A stretch of 64,000 bases of DNA from Thuidium tamariscinum (lineage: Eukaryota > Streptophyta > Bryopsida > Hypnales > Thuidiaceae), in contig OX344756.2 of assembly GCA_947034885.2 (NCBI GenBank), positions 20,195,489 through 20,259,488 on the forward strand. Reading direction: 5' to 3'. Each line of letters opens with the position of its first letter. The first letter of the stretch is position 1. Of this stretch, positions 23,115-35,218 are shown one piece after another. The position numbers and the translations under genes are program-made. The notes beneath the pieces were generated by a model. It made no database searches. It was not told where the DNA came from and saw only the letters and a list, made by a program, of their open reading frames with translations.

Positions 23115-25160
23115 AATCATTCCATTATCTCATCTTGCCTCACTTTTCTTCAAAAACTCGTGATCATTCGAGAGTCATAAGTGAATTTCTAAGTGCTTAC
23201 ATCATGGAAGTGCACCATGGGTGACCCATTAGCTGAAAATTAGACTAGTTAGGATCCAATTTCCGGAGAAAATACCAAAAAACCAGACCCCGAAGGACTG
23301 GTTTTGCCTTCAGCCAAGCGGGAGCCAATTAGGGGACTGAACCCATTCGGGCGAACTGAACCCCCTCCCCGCCGACCAGTGGCACCACGCCACGTGGCAG
23401 GCCCCGGTTGGGGGGCGGGCGGAGCAGCCAGGGAGCGGAGCGGAGCAGCCAGGCTAGGGGGCGAGAGGCCAAAAAACACACACTAAACACATATACACAA
23501 GTAAGTGCACCAAAATTGAGTCTGAAATTCTTTGTCATTGCAAAAGTTGGGTTTTAATAAAAAATCAAAGGAAAGGAAATTAACCATCCTACTTCCAATT
23601 GATTTTACATCAAAAATCCAACATTTCCAACTTGAGGTTTTCCACACAAAACTTCCACTCTCTTAACCGCCATAGCCAAAACTCTCATCAAACTTTGCAA
23701 CAAACTAATTGCAAGAGTGAGGCACACAAAAGGGATTAAGGGGAGAAGGATTATGGGAAGACAACCACGTGAGGGAATTTGACATTAAAAAACTAATTTC
23801 CAATAGAATCTCACTATTGAATAAGGTGCTATATTCTTTAAGGTTGACCTTTGACAATTAAAAAACTAATTGTTTTGGAATATTACTATTGAATTGGCTT
23901 TGATTCTCGGGGTATGTCCTACATTTTTTGGTAGTTAGTCATTAATTAGATTCTTAGAAGGTTTGGATTTTATGGTTTTGTTTTATTAGGCCTAATAAGC
24001 CAAAAAGGAAACAAACAAATTGACAACTAATTTCTTTATAACCTAACGCAAATTCAAAATTAATTAGATTTGAAAAGATTTGATGATAGTTTTTCGATTA
24101 AAATATTCTAATAAGCCAAAAAGGAAACAAACAAATTGACAACCAATTTTGTTGGAATTAAAACAATTTTAAAAATCAATTGGATTTTAAAAGATTTGAA
24201 GGGAATTTCCACCCAAATCATTTTAATTCAATTGAGATTTTCATCACATTAATTTTAAGAATTAAAGAAAAAACTAAAAAAACAACGAATAGTGAATTAT
24301 TAGATTTCCATTGATTTCTTTAGAACCTTAACAATTTAGGTAGACTAGTTAAATTGCCGTAATTCCTAATTACCGGGGATTTAGGAATTAAAAGAATTAT
24401 GCAATTAAATTAATGCTACATAACTTTAGTTTCTTTTAAAAACAGGACCAGATTAATTGACCAACAACGTGCGAATTATTATGGATTAGATGGAGGGCCG
24501 GGATGAGTTCGATGGCGAGGTTGTAGGGGAATATTTGCATATGATGATGTTTGACGACAGGACCATGGAGATTTACGCAGAGGAGGTAAACCGCTCACAT
24601 TTGATTTTCATTCTCGTTGTTTTACTGTTGAGTTTCTTATTACCAAATGCTTGGAATTAGATTTAGGCACAATTAATAGACTAGAATAGAGTAGGATCGA
24701 TTAGGTGAATTTTAAAATAGAGTAAGATAGAATCATAGCCACAAAATTAGATTAGAAACACTTAAAAGACGTGACTAAAAGAGTTCATTGCTTGGAAGGC
24801 TTTCTTTCTTACCCAATTAGAAAGAAAACTCAATTAGACACAGGACCCGTGTGAAAAACTCTTAACTCGAGGGTGGAGTTAGGAGCACTCACATTTTTGG
24901 TGCGTTTGCCGGGAGTGACTAATTTCCGAATTAGCTCACTATCTAGATTAAAAATTTTACTAGAAAGAGGATTAGGATTGCTTGAAAAGAATTTATCTTC
25001 TTAAAAGCTCACTAGCCTCTCACTTTAAATTACAGGAGGGGTTCCAGGGCTTCATCCTGTCGCAGTCCGGAAATATCAGGTAAGCAAAAAAGGAAGATAG
25101 TATATAGAGTAAGCTCAATTTTTCAAAATTTTAGGGTTAGATATGGCGAAAAGAAGATAA
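23115..25160. other. non-coding retroelement-derived DNA
   Basis: No gene was seen. A GC-rich patch lies at about 23340-23470. TTTTGGTGCGTTTGCCGGGA near 24894-24913 resembles the conserved sequence found just inside the 5' LTR of plant gypsy elements (GGCGCCGTTGCCGGGG type), so part of this may be the leader of a decayed element. Confidence 0.35.
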
Positions 25161-25293
25161 TTAGTGTCTTCTTCCCTTGGGGTCCGTTTGAACCGGATTG
25201 ACCAAGGTGAATTTCCGGTCTATGGGCATAAGTTTCCGGATCCGGATTCCTCCATATCCGGAACGGAACTTCCCGGAAGACGGAACTTGGAGA

Positions 25294-25493
25294 GACGGAT
25301 CCGATATTGTCAAAGACGGATCCGATGTTGTCAAGAACGGATCCGGTATACCTAAAGACGGATCCGAGGTAGTTCCGGATGGTCGGCACCTACGGGTCTA
25401 TGCCGCCGACCTACGGAAACTAGCGTAACGGCCGGGGAACGTCGCGCCGTTCCGAGGGGAACTGGGAACGCAGGGTACCGACTGGTATATAAA
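25294..25493 (+). promoter_or_regulatory. E1 promoter: four ~21-bp CGGATCCG repeats and a TATA box
   Basis: Tandem units beginning GACGGATCCG or GAACGGATCC start at 25294, 25315, 25335 and 25357. Each holds the palindromic core CGGATCCG. A TATATAAA box follows at 25486-25493, and the ORF ATG is 175 bp downstream. The layout resembles an LTR enhancer plus core promoter. Confidence 0.6.
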
Positions 25494-25667
25494 CCCTTCC
25501 TCTCCACTTCATTTTTCCTTTTCGATTTGGCAAATCGAGGTACGGCTTGTGTGCAGGTTTTTGAGTGCGTATAGAGAGAGAAAGAGTGGTGAGCAGTAGA
25601 GATCGGTTCCGGGTTTAGTTCAGGGTCGGTGCCGACCGCACCGACAAGTTCCGACTCGGGCGGAGAG

Positions 25668-27665
25668 ATGGCGAGTTCCTCCAATCCGAAGCGAGCGGTA
25701 GTGACGGCCAAGGCAATTTCGCCAGTCATCCCTTCCGATCCGCAGCATCGGAAGGAGTTAGAAGATGATCTAGTCTTCCTAGGGTGTCATGGGTTGATCC
25801 GGCGCCCTTAGAGTGTGAAGAGTGACGAGATAGTACAGGAAATCCTCTCGGGAGTTCCGAATCAGTACGAACTCACAGTGAGGGGTAGACCGAGTGCCTG
25901 GACGCCGGATATCTGGGCGAATGTATACGGTTTTGATAAAACCGGATTAGGTCTAGCTCCCCGGACGGACAAGTTTGGTGTTAACAAGTTCCGGAATCCG
26001 CCCCACCTTAAGGACGGATATTCAGTTCCGGATTGCACCAACGACCGGCATAGACGGATGTTGGAATTCTTGATTCCCATCCTCTATCCGAAAAAGCCTA
26101 CCCATGTCACCGTAACGGTAGCGAACACCATCTTCGGGTGTTTTGAGAAGCGGATAGTCAACTGGGGTATAGTCCTCCAATGGGTAGTTAACCGGCTAGC
26201 CGAGCATGTGGGACGGGAGAAGACCAGCACTATCGGTGGCTATCTCTTCCACCTGTACCACCACCATGATGTACTGAGTGGCCCGGAACTCCTCCGCTAT
26301 GAGATGGGAGTTCAGATCCTCAAGTATGGCTTGACGGATGAGTTGGAGAAGGAGCCGGAGGACCCGGAAGACGAGCCGATGGACGAGGACCCGGAAGAGC
26401 AGAAGCCGGTCAGCCAGCCGGAACGAAAGCCAGAACGGAAGAAGTCCACAACGCCGGATAAGAGAGGACACCCAGACCCGGATCCACCCGGATCAACCCT
26501 AGGGAAGAAGAAGCGGAACCACTTCGACACCATCATCCGTCACGCCATGATGGCGCACGCAGACAACAACCAATATGAGGCGATACTCGAGCAGATTGTC
26601 ACGAAGCTGGGCGCGGTGAAGATCGAAGACATTCCGGAAATCCTCGACCGTCTTCCGACTCAAGAGGTGTTGCGGAAGAAAGACGAAGAGATCCGGAAAT
26701 GGGAGGACGTGGCCCGGAATCAGACGGATCAAATCCGACAGTCGGAAGATCTGGCCCGAATAGCTGAAGAGGGACGACGGAAGGCGGAAGAGGAGCGGAA
26801 TGGACTCCAGAGCACGGTGACGTACCTGGAGAGTGATCTCAGTGTCGCCAACGGGAAGATCGTGGAGGCCACCTCCTTGGTTCGGAACCTGCAAGAGTTG
26901 GTGGCCCAGCCGGCGGATACGGTGATCAGAGCGAAACTGTTTTCCGCCCGGCTGATGACGGAAGGGCACGTCACCGGATCGAAAGTCATCACCATCTTGG
27001 TGGATTATCAGGCCAAGATGGAAGGGGTGCTGAAGGAGATGAGGGCCTTAATAGGGGCTCTCAATCCGGAGTTGGGGGAAGGACTGTCGAGCTTGCTCAA
27101 CCAGCAGGTGTTTACGGACTTCAGCCCCGGTGCGCAAGGACGGATGTCGATGGATCGAAAACTACTCGGAAACTCGCCGGTCGTGAAGAACCTCGGCGAG
27201 CTCGGATCGGATCCGAATGCGGCCGGACCGTCCAACACACCTACGGATCCGCAAGAGAAGAGGGCATCACCACGGCTCGACCTGGAGATCCGGATGAAGG
27301 CCCTGGCGAATCCGGCCAGGGAGAATCCGGAGAAGTTCGCCCACATGAACGAGCCAGACAGGGTTCCGGGTAAGGATCCGCGCAGCAAGATAGTCATCTT
27401 GGATGACTCGGACAGGGAAGATAATCCGCCCCTCACCATCCGTGATGAAGTTAGGGGGCAGGGCGGATTTCAGGGAGTAGAGCATTCAGAAAGCTCCGAG
27501 GCGGATTCGGAGGAGACTTCGACGGAAGACAGCGGAACGCCACCGGTTCCGATTCAGAAGAGGCAGACCCGATCCGCCACCAAGAAGGCCCCCCCTCCCA
27601 AGGCAGCAACGCAAAGAAGTTTAGTTCTACCCGTGGGCGCGACATCGAAGCGGGCGCGTAAGTAG
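25668..27665 (+). pseudogene. E-family LTR ORF, copy E1 (unknown function)
   Basis: ATG 25668 opens a 666-codon frame broken only by TAG at 25809-25811. Homologues E2 and E4 have Trp there (H-P-W-N, R-P-W-G against R-P-stop-S), so TGG became TAG. The N-terminal ~220 residues are conserved with E2 and E4: DDLVFLGCHGL, the TDKF...KFR...KDGYSVPDC core, VTVTVANTIFG, and FHLYHHHD before an acidic stretch. A coiled coil (about residues 310-400), a low-complexity region and a basic C-terminus (TSKRARK) follow. I do not recognise a named domain. Conservation of the protein across strongly diverged copies argues that it was once functional. Confidence 0.65.
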
Positions 27666-28810
27666 GATAAGGTTTGAGTAGTTAGGTAGGCTTTTGAGAT
27701 TTTGGGACGGAAGTTTCCTGGACGGATTTCCCGGATGTGGGCCCCGATCCGGAACTTTAGGGACAACTGACCGAACCTTTCCGGATAATCCGGTTGGGCT
27801 CCGATTGGTTGTTTCGGATTTTCTTTTACCTTGTTGGCATTCCGTTTCTGTTTTTAGGCTTTGACTTTCATTGTTATTTTGGCTTTTAAGGGGCAGGCAA
27901 GTTAGTTGGCCTGTCATTCCCTTCTAGTGCATATTCTACTGTATTTTCATTCCCTTCTTTAATTTGAGCCGGCGGATGGACATTTTAGCTCTGACTTGCG
28001 TTTGAGTCTCTTCTTGGTGTGTTCATTGAAGTGTTGAGAGGCAAGAGGGAAGGGTGAGGAGGAATCCGGATTCTGAGGCACTTGAAATCCGAACTGAGTG
28101 ACCAACTTCCGAGGGTTAGGATCTTGAATCGTGAGTTTGAGCGTGGAACCTTTAATTCACCGGAGCGGTGATCCGGTGTGAGTCCAGGAGTGACGAGGAG
28201 GAGGTTCCGGAACCGCAGGGGCGGATTCGTACGGAGTTAAATAGCCGCCATAGGAAAGTTCTGTCCATCGGAAGGTCTGCCAACCACTGAGTCGATCCGA
28301 AGAACTAGGAAAATACGTCCTTTCGGGTCTAGGGGTTTTCGAATCTGTTGTTGTAGTAAGGGCAAGTGAATTAGTCCTGAGTGACCTGCTAACCGGATTG
28401 GCCTAGAGCTATCCGGAAAGTTGTGAGGATCCGAATCCGGCCCTAATACAACATCGGATATATTTTGGTATTTTCATGTATTTTTGTTTGAGAGAAGAGA
28501 GCGTGAGGTGTACGAGTGGTAAGTCCCTACCCCTCTAAAGATCAAGAGAGGACTCCCTGAGGGTAAAACAGGGGTATCAAAAACCAATTATTGAGTGACG
28601 GAACCGGATTCCGGATTGGGACGGATCCGGGTGAAGGAGAAATCCGGATCCGAGAAAGGAATCCGGTCATAGTGGAGAGACGGATTCGGAAAGAAAAGAC
28701 GGATCCTGAAAAACAGTCTGGAAGATAAGTTGGTATTCCGGATTAAGAGTAGTAACTTGGGGTGTTTTGATCCGAGAAACCTAGAAACCGGAAAACGCAA
28801 CTATTAGTAA

Positions 28811-29896
28811 CGTCTGGAATCTCCTGGGACGATATTCCGTGTCATATTATCACGTTTGGGTGTGATAAAGGTGCTTTCTGCTAGACTGCGCGTACGACAC
28901 ATCCCACCAGAGCCCATACCGATCTTGAGTCCGTTCGATATTTGGTTGCTGACGAGGCGAGACCGACCTCGCAAGACCTATCCGAAGCCGCCCGAGACTC
29001 GTACCGATCCGGTACCGGACCAGTCTCTGTCCGTAGAGACATTGTTGCTGGGACCGACTTTGCTTGGGATTTCGTACGAGTTTTGGAGTCAGCTGACTCA
29101 CAGGTACTTATACGACCCCAACGCCTATACACCATCCATTGTTCAGGCACAGGCCGCAGGACACTTTGGAGTGGACGAGGAGGAGATTCAGCGTTGCCTC
29201 CTACTCTATTGGAAGCTTGTATTAGCTTCGTGGAGATTTGAGAGGGCCTTCATCCACAAGTGTCAGGAGGCCGGCTATCCGGCCTACACCACTCTTGGTC
29301 CATTACTAGCAGCTCCTTACGTGGAGATCCGCTATCCAGGACCCTTCGAAGTTGAGGTGGAGGGGCAGTTTCAGTTTGATACTCCAATCTTTGACTCGAC
29401 CAGGTTTCACGACAACCCTTACATTGATCGTCGTGAGTTCCGGGCATTTCACGGGGAGCATAGTGGGAGTGAGAGGTTGACCCTAGATTGTTGTAAGGGC
29501 ATCTCTACTCGACTGGTTCCGACGGAGCTTGGGCCAGAGTCTCAGCTACTATACATTGCAGAGTATAGTACAGCTTGTGAGGCGTGTCAGGACGTAGAGG
29601 ACTATCGAGTCTCTGTGTACACCGCGCCAGGGGGTGAGTATGTCCACCGACCGGCGTTCCATCCACTTTTCTACTCATATCCGAGCCGGAGCTTGAGGAC
29701 CCGCACCGACCGCATCGAAAACGCCACCTTCTTCAACAGCCAAGAGACTTGGGAGGAGCATCGGGTGGACATCGAGTGCGTGGAGAGCGAGCAGGTGCCG
29801 TACTTCTTCGAGGTCCAACCTTCGACAACGGAGATAGTCATTACCTTGGTCTGTGCAGACAAGGTTATTCTAGCACCAATAGGGCTTAGCAGCTAG
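28811..29896 (+). CDS. unknown ORF without any methionine, between E1 LTR and gag
   Basis: An open frame runs from just after a TAA at 28808-28810 to the stop at 29894-29896, about 361 codons. No ATG occurs in frame, so translation would need a spliced, fused or non-AUG start; it may also be a decayed ORF that lost its start. Predicted protein: Arg/Pro-rich start, PTLLGISYEFWSQLTHRYLYDP, a Tyr/Pro-rich middle and a C-terminal part with several Cys (TACEACQD). It lies 119 bp before gag on the same strand, where some plant gypsy elements carry an extra ORF. Function unknown. Confidence 0.45.
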   Translation, partial: RLESPGTIFRVILSRLGVIKVLSARLRVRHIPPEPIPILSPFDIWLLTRRDRPRKTYPKPPETRTDPVPDQSLSVETLLLGPTLLGISYEFWSQLTHRYLYDPNAYTPSIVQAQAAGHFGVDEEEIQRCLLLYWKLVLASWRFERAFIHKCQEAGYPAYTTLGPLLAAPYVEIRYPGPFEVEVEGQFQFDTPIFDSTRFHDNPYIDRREFRAFHGEHSGSERLTLDCCKGISTRLVPTELGPESQLLYIAEYSTACEACQDVEDYRVSVYTAPGGEYVHRPAFHPLFYSYPSRSLRTRTDRIENATFFNSQETWEEHRVDIECVESEQVPYFFEVQPSTTEIVITLVCADKVILAPIGLSS

Positions 29897-30015
29897 CTCT
29901 ATCAGTTACTATACTATCGTATTTGGCGTGGATTGGCGAGGATTTGCGTGTATGTTCATATTATGCTATATGATTGGATTGGATTTGTGTGAACCAAGAC
30001 TCACATATGTCTTAA

Positions 30016-31732
30016 ATGCCACCAAAACCCACTACACCTAAATCTACTCGCGTATTACGATCACAAACAACATCAACAAACACTACATTACAAGACCAAG
30101 CTACAACATCAGCAGGAGAGGAAAGAAGACCATCTCCAACAACACCAACTATGGATACTAATCCAATGCAACCACCGAGGCCGCCTGCACCTGAAGGGGA
30201 CAGGGCAGAGGACCCCGCAGTGCCAATTATCGACCCAATGATGCTTCCAAGAGGACTTCCCATTGTGGTCCCACGAGGATTAAGGGAAATACCCATTCCT
30301 CATCATTTACCTCAATTCTCGGGCTCACGAGATGATGACCCAGCCGCCCACGTGGAAAGATTTGAGGAGATCCTTATTTCTAGCTTGGTTTTTGACCATG
30401 GCTACTATTTGATCTGGTTTCCCAACACTTTGGTGGGAACTGCTTATTCGTGGTATCGATCACATGATGTTGGATTCTTTACCACATGGCTCCAATTGCA
30501 GGCAGCCTTTCTACGTTATTTCAGGCCTGAAACTGGCCAGCAACAAGCCCTTACGGCATTAAACAGTTTGCGACGAGGAGCGACAGAGGACATTACGGCA
30601 TATGTACGGCGATTCCAAATGGTGCGTACCCGTTTTGTGGGGAATCTCCTCAATGATGGAACCATCAGACATTACTTTATCCAAGGGATTGACTCTGCTT
30701 CAACTATTCGAGACATATTGTCTCGACGACCAGTGACTTTGGAGAACGCAATTGAAGCAGCATTGGAGGTGGAAAAGATTGATAAAGAAAACGAACAAAT
30801 GGTACGAAAAGCAGAAGAACCTATACCTGCATTCATACCGGTCCATCATCAACAAGTTGCTAATCTAATGACATATCAAAACGGTTCAATGGGAGTAGTT
30901 CACAACCCTGCTCCGTTAGCCGTCAGAGACCCCATAGGGCCTCCCTTACTTTTACCAGCACCAACTGATGGGCTGGAACTATTACGTAACGAAATGCGAC
31001 AAGTCACCAACGAGATGACTAAATTAGTGCGGGAATTGACAGAACAAATGTCATGCTTAGTTCGAGGACAAGGAAAGCAAGCGCCACCACTACACCATGA
31101 GTCAGGGTCGTATACAACGGGGGTATGGTGTAATCATTGTGGCCAACCAAATCACACACCACCATTCTGTCCTCTACTCAAAGAATCTCAACCGCAACAG
31201 CAAAGGCAACAACGACCAAAGGGCCCGCAACAATCGGAGCCTTATCGACATCCCAACGCACTTGGAAGACAAAATCAAGGATATCCTGTATGCAATACTT
31301 GCAAAAAGAATCATGAACCAGGACATTGTTGGGTAGAAAACAACGTCATATGCGAGAGGTGCGGAGACCATCATCCTACAACTCGTTGCATGGCACGGGA
31401 CAAGATAATTCCGTTAGAATTTCCACAAGCTGACTACAACAGACAGGCTCAAAATAATCAGCAAGGGGCTAGATACACGGAACCAATACCGGAGGCAGGA
31501 CCCCTACATTTATTTTTCGACCGCACTACTCAACGACAGACTCATGCGGCCTCAAATGCATTACAAACCGCTCAGGGGATTATTCCGCTCCACAACACGC
31601 AAAGTGTGCAAGACGTGAGGTTCCTAGACTTTCAAAATTCACAACCGTCTAAAAACAATCAAACCTCACTTCTCGTGGAGCTGATAGAACACGGGACCCC
31701 GACCACACTTCCAACCTTAGTGGTTACCAGGG
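30016..31732 (+). pseudogene. Ty3/gypsy gag with zinc knuckles, truncated at its 3' end
   Basis: ATG 30016 starts a protein with a disordered Thr/Pro-rich N-terminus and then a retrotransposon gag domain (about residues 95-260: PQFSGSRDDDPAAHVERFEE, GTAYSWYRSHD, FTTWLQLQAAFLRYF, ITAYVRRFQMVRTRF). It ends with a Cys/His cluster of three knuckles (CNHCGQPNHTPPFC, CNTCKKNHEPGHC, CERCGDHHPTTRC). The capsid/nucleocapsid role is standard for the family. At 31733 the sequence switches to an E-family LTR end (TGTGGCAACCTAG), so the last ~48 codons of the open frame are LTR sequence. Protease, reverse transcriptase and integrase are missing. Confidence 0.8.
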
Positions 31733-34700
31733 TGTGGCAACCTAGAATTCACCTAAGCAGGTTCTTAAGCAAAATACGGGAAGAGGGATCTATTCAATCC
31801 CCATTTTTTTTTGTTGTTTTCTTAGTTTTTACACATAATTGGGACCAAGACCGGAAACCGGAAAACCCTAGACCGTAAACCAGAAACTACGTTAAGGGAC
31901 AGCGTATGAAATCCCGGATTCCGCCCACCTAGCGACCGAGACCGGATAGGTAATGAGTGGCTACCGAGTCTAGAGATCGTCGGGATCTCTCCCACGTGAC
32001 CAGACTGGTTTAAACCTAACGGTCAGTAATTAATGCCGGGGGAAAAAGTATAAGACCAGGGAAGCAGGGCCAGGTCCTGCCACTTTCTTGCACGCAGTTC
32101 GAGAAAGGGTTTCCGGCCAGAGATAGAGTATTCGGTCTACAGACAGAGAGAAGGGATAGATAAACTGTCAATCCGGTCTGGTACATAGTTGAGCGAATAG
32201 CACTACGCTAGCTGACAAGTTCTTGAGCGCGAGAGGTTTAGTTAAGTTGGACCGCGCCTAGATTGTGTAGGCGTCAAGTGAGAGATGGCAGAAGAGGTGC
32301 AGGAAGGAAGGATTCTAGCCTTCCGGAATGTGAATCCGGTCGTGCCAACTGACGCACAAGACAAGAGGGAGCTGGAGGAAGACCTCAGGCAGATGGGCTG
32401 CGAGGGGTTCATGGCTCACCCCTGGAACCTGAAGGATGAGGCGATGGTGGAGGAGCTACTGGCCGGCCAGACCAACGAGTGGAAAGGGACGGTCCGGGCG
32501 CTGCCAAAGGAGTGGAGTGCAGCGATGTGGCGCAAGGTGTACGCCTTCGAGCAAGGAGGAGATGCGACGGGCACCCGGACGGACAAATTCCACCAAGGGA
32601 AGTTCCGCAGGCCCACCAACCCGAAGGACGGCTTTACAGTAGCAGAATGTGTGTCTGCTAGACACAAGAGGCTACTGCGGTTCATGATGGCGATCTTGAA
32701 CCCGGATAGACCTAGTAGGATTACGGTCACCGTGGCCAACACCGTCTTTGGTGCACTGTCGGGGGACAGGAAGATAGATTGGGGGTTAGTTATGAGGGAC
32801 CGGATGGACCGAATGGTGAAAGGAATTGGGAAATCTAAACCCTCTCCCATTTCACCATTCCTGTTTCATCTGTATCATTCGTTAGACCTCTTGAGAGAGA
32901 AGGAGATGGAAGCTTACGAGGTAGGGGCTGCATTGATAGAGTATGAGATTGCAGACCCGGAAGCTGAAAATGACCAGGATGAGGAGGACTCCGAGGATGA
33001 GAGTCAGGAGGGGCATCAAGGAGGCACACAGGAAGTAGAGGAGGTTCCAGAGGTAGGAAGAGAGGATCCACCTCTAGAAACCCCTGTAGTAGCCGGGGAA
33101 GCCTAGAGGTTAGATCCGGTCTGGGAACAGGATCCCTTGCTAAGGATCCTGCGAGACCTGGAAGATTTCAAAAAGCACCACCTAGAGGAGAGAGGGTTAT
33201 TGCGGGCCATAAGCCAAGCCTTAGGCTCTATTCCCCCCTCCAAGATCATGGAGGTGTTGGGAGAATTGATTCAGGAGGCTCATGATAGTCGGGACAGAGA
33301 GGAGGTACTCCGGCTAACAAATCAGGTCTCAGCCCTGAGGAGGGAGCTCCATCACACTCAGGAGGAGCTGGATGAAGAGAGACGCCTCACCACGCAGGCC
33401 CGGAACACACTCGGAGAAATCTGAGAGTTCATCACGCATCCGGGTGAAGTCGTCAACAAAGCCATGCTTTTCGACAGGAAGGTCTTGGAAGCAGGCAAGA
33501 TGGTGGGTCCTCAGATGCTTACAGCTCTGGTGGCCTACAACAAGAAAATGGAGGCAGCGTTGGAGAAGTGGCGGTCAGTAGTCACGGAGGTCCAAGCTAG
33601 TTCTGCTCCGGTCTCAGGACCGGAAGAGCCAAAGATGGAGAAGGAGCAACCGAAGGATCAGCCACCACCAGCAGCTGTCGAGGTAGAAGCCGGCATATCT
33701 GAACCGGCGAAGGAAGAGGGAACCAGGACCGACGCAGTGGAGGAGGAATCTGTTCCACCGGCCTGGATTGAAGAGCCCAGGGTTTCTCAACCCGAGAAGA
33801 CCAAGGAGCCGGAACCCGAGCCGATTGTGTTGAGGGAGATAATCTGGGGAACTACACCACCAAGGGAGAAGACTAAGTTCATCACCTTGTTGGATGATTC
33901 TCCAAGCAAGTCATCACCCACGGTCATCACACAACCAAAGACCGGAGGGGAAGCGAAGGCAACGGTGCAGGTCCGCTCTATACTGAAGACCGGATCTGGA
34001 TCCGGGTCACCAAGCCAGGGACCAGCCCGGACTGCCGAGAGAGTGGGGGAGCAGACCCCGCAAAGCAAGATAGTGCACCACCCGCCCATCACCGGATTCA
34101 AGAAGAAGACCGCGGAGACATCCAAGGTGAAGCGGAAGGCCCGGGATGAAGAGGAAGAGGAGTCAGATGAGGAAGATGAGGACTCGGAGGAAGAGACCGA
34201 CTCCGGTGATGAGTCGGAACAGTACTCAGATGCGGACCAGGCATTGGCAGAGACCACGAAGACCAGGGCCAGGGCGCGGGGTAAGACCAAACCGAAACCC
34301 AAGCCCATCAAGATGTACCGGTCTCCGAAGAAGCAGCCAGCCCGGAAAGGTGCGTCGCCTCTCAAGAAGGCGAGGAAATAGGGGGCATTAATTGCAGGTA
34401 GATAGGAAGGCGGCTAAACCAAGTTATATTTAGGTTAGGAACTTTTGAACTTAGACCGGATCCAGATATGTAGGATCTGTGATCCTATTTTGTTGGTATT
34501 TTTGTAGTTTTGTGGAAGTCAACCTACCCAAGTTGTAGAGGAATGTGAGGTGGCATTCTTGGCGGCTGGTGTTGATTCCATTTACACTTTTAGGTTTTTC
34601 TTGCAGTTTAGTATTTAAACCCGGTTCGTAATTGAATCCGGGCGCGCATTATGTTATCTTACTTTCACAAGTTTTTGTGTTGCAAATACAAGTCAGAACC

Positions 34701-34780
34701 TTTCTGATTCACTCTGAAGTGGACTGTGTGCATGGGACCTTGTCAAAGTCTTATGGTGATGGTTAGGATTGCAACCTTGT
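31733..34780 (+). mobile_element. E-family LTR, copy E2, cut at its right end
   Basis: It starts TGTGGCAACCTAGAATTC, matching the solo LTR E3 read on the minus strand (TGTCGCAACCTAGAATAC). A TATA-like GTATAAGA lies at 32048-32055, about 235 bp before the ORF ATG. The tract after the ORF (34440-34780) is homologous to E3 (about 42400-42760, inverted). It stops abruptly at GCAACCTTG, where the 20-kb TIR element begins. Confidence 0.75.
32285..34381 (+). pseudogene. E-family LTR ORF, copy E2 (unknown function), two in-frame stops
   Basis: ATG 32285 opens a 699-codon frame interrupted by TAG at 33104-33106 and TGA at 33422-33424, both followed in phase by sequence homologous to copy E4 (LDPVWEQDPL against DLVWNSDPL; EFITHPGEVVNKAMLFDRKVLE against EFISVPAEVLNKAKLFDEKVLE). 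It has the same architecture as E1 and E4: conserved N-terminal domain (TDKFHQGKFRRPTNPKDGFTVAEC, VTVANTVFGALSGDRKIDWG, PISPFLFHLYHS), coiled coil, acidic/Pro-rich linker and basic tail (KKQPARKGA, also in E4). Possibly nucleic-acid binding through the tail; otherwise unknown. Confidence 0.7.
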
Positions 34781-34811
34781 AAGGCCTTATTCATTATATT
34801 GAGACAAAATG
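34781..34811 (+). repeat. left terminal inverted repeat
   Basis: Begins AAGGCCTTATTCATTA and continues through TTGAGACAAAATG. A second TGAGAC follows within 20 bp. Confidence 0.75.
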
Positions 34812-35218
34812 ACCATTATGAGACTTTTGAAATAGGGCGCAAAAGCTCCATTGATGGAAGAGTTGTTGAATTCTACGATAATAATCAAGCATTCAAGATT
34901 AATTGGAGTGTTGGAGGATTTAGGGTGAACAAGTGAAAGTTTACATGAAGAAGGCACAACAGAACAGCCAATAACTTAGTAGGAAACAAGGGCCATCTTT
35001 TTACAATATAGAGAATGAGATGAAGCCTCAATACACAAGGTACGGTCTGCATTTTATCTATCTTCAAAAATGAACAAACGAAGAGCCTCACTGTACATGT
35101 GACTCTTTACTACTTTGAGTGTATTAGGAGTTCTATATATGGCCTTTCTATTTATAGTAATGAGAATTCAAAAGCTTCAAGGGCTTCGAAAAATGTACTA
35201 CGTCCCTATCCTCATTTG
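34812..35218. other. left subterminal non-coding region
   Basis: No gene was seen. AT-rich sequence between the left terminus and the first minus-strand open frames, probably 3' flank. Confidence 0.5.

Larger units (their letters stand above)
25160..28850 (+). mobile_element. E-family LTR, copy E1 (boundaries approximate)
   Basis: The block has the same order as E2 (31733-34780): upstream region, TATA box, leader, long ORF, then a 3' non-coding tract. It is extremely rich in CCGGA/CGGATCCG words. The left boundary (perhaps the TGTCTTC near 25166) and the right boundary (near ...GTGTCA at about 28844) are guesses from TG...CA ends and from spacing relative to E2. Confidence 0.5.

Noticed and set aside
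31733..31878. Native C-terminus of gag
   Set aside because: Sequence from 31733 matches the E-family LTR start (TGTGGCAACCTAGAAT), so the open frame there is read-through into the LTR.
25668..34381. E1 and E2 as the two LTRs of one retroelement insertion
   Set aside because: Their ORF proteins are far too diverged for an LTR pair of one insertion; they are different subfamilies, with gag truncated by E2.
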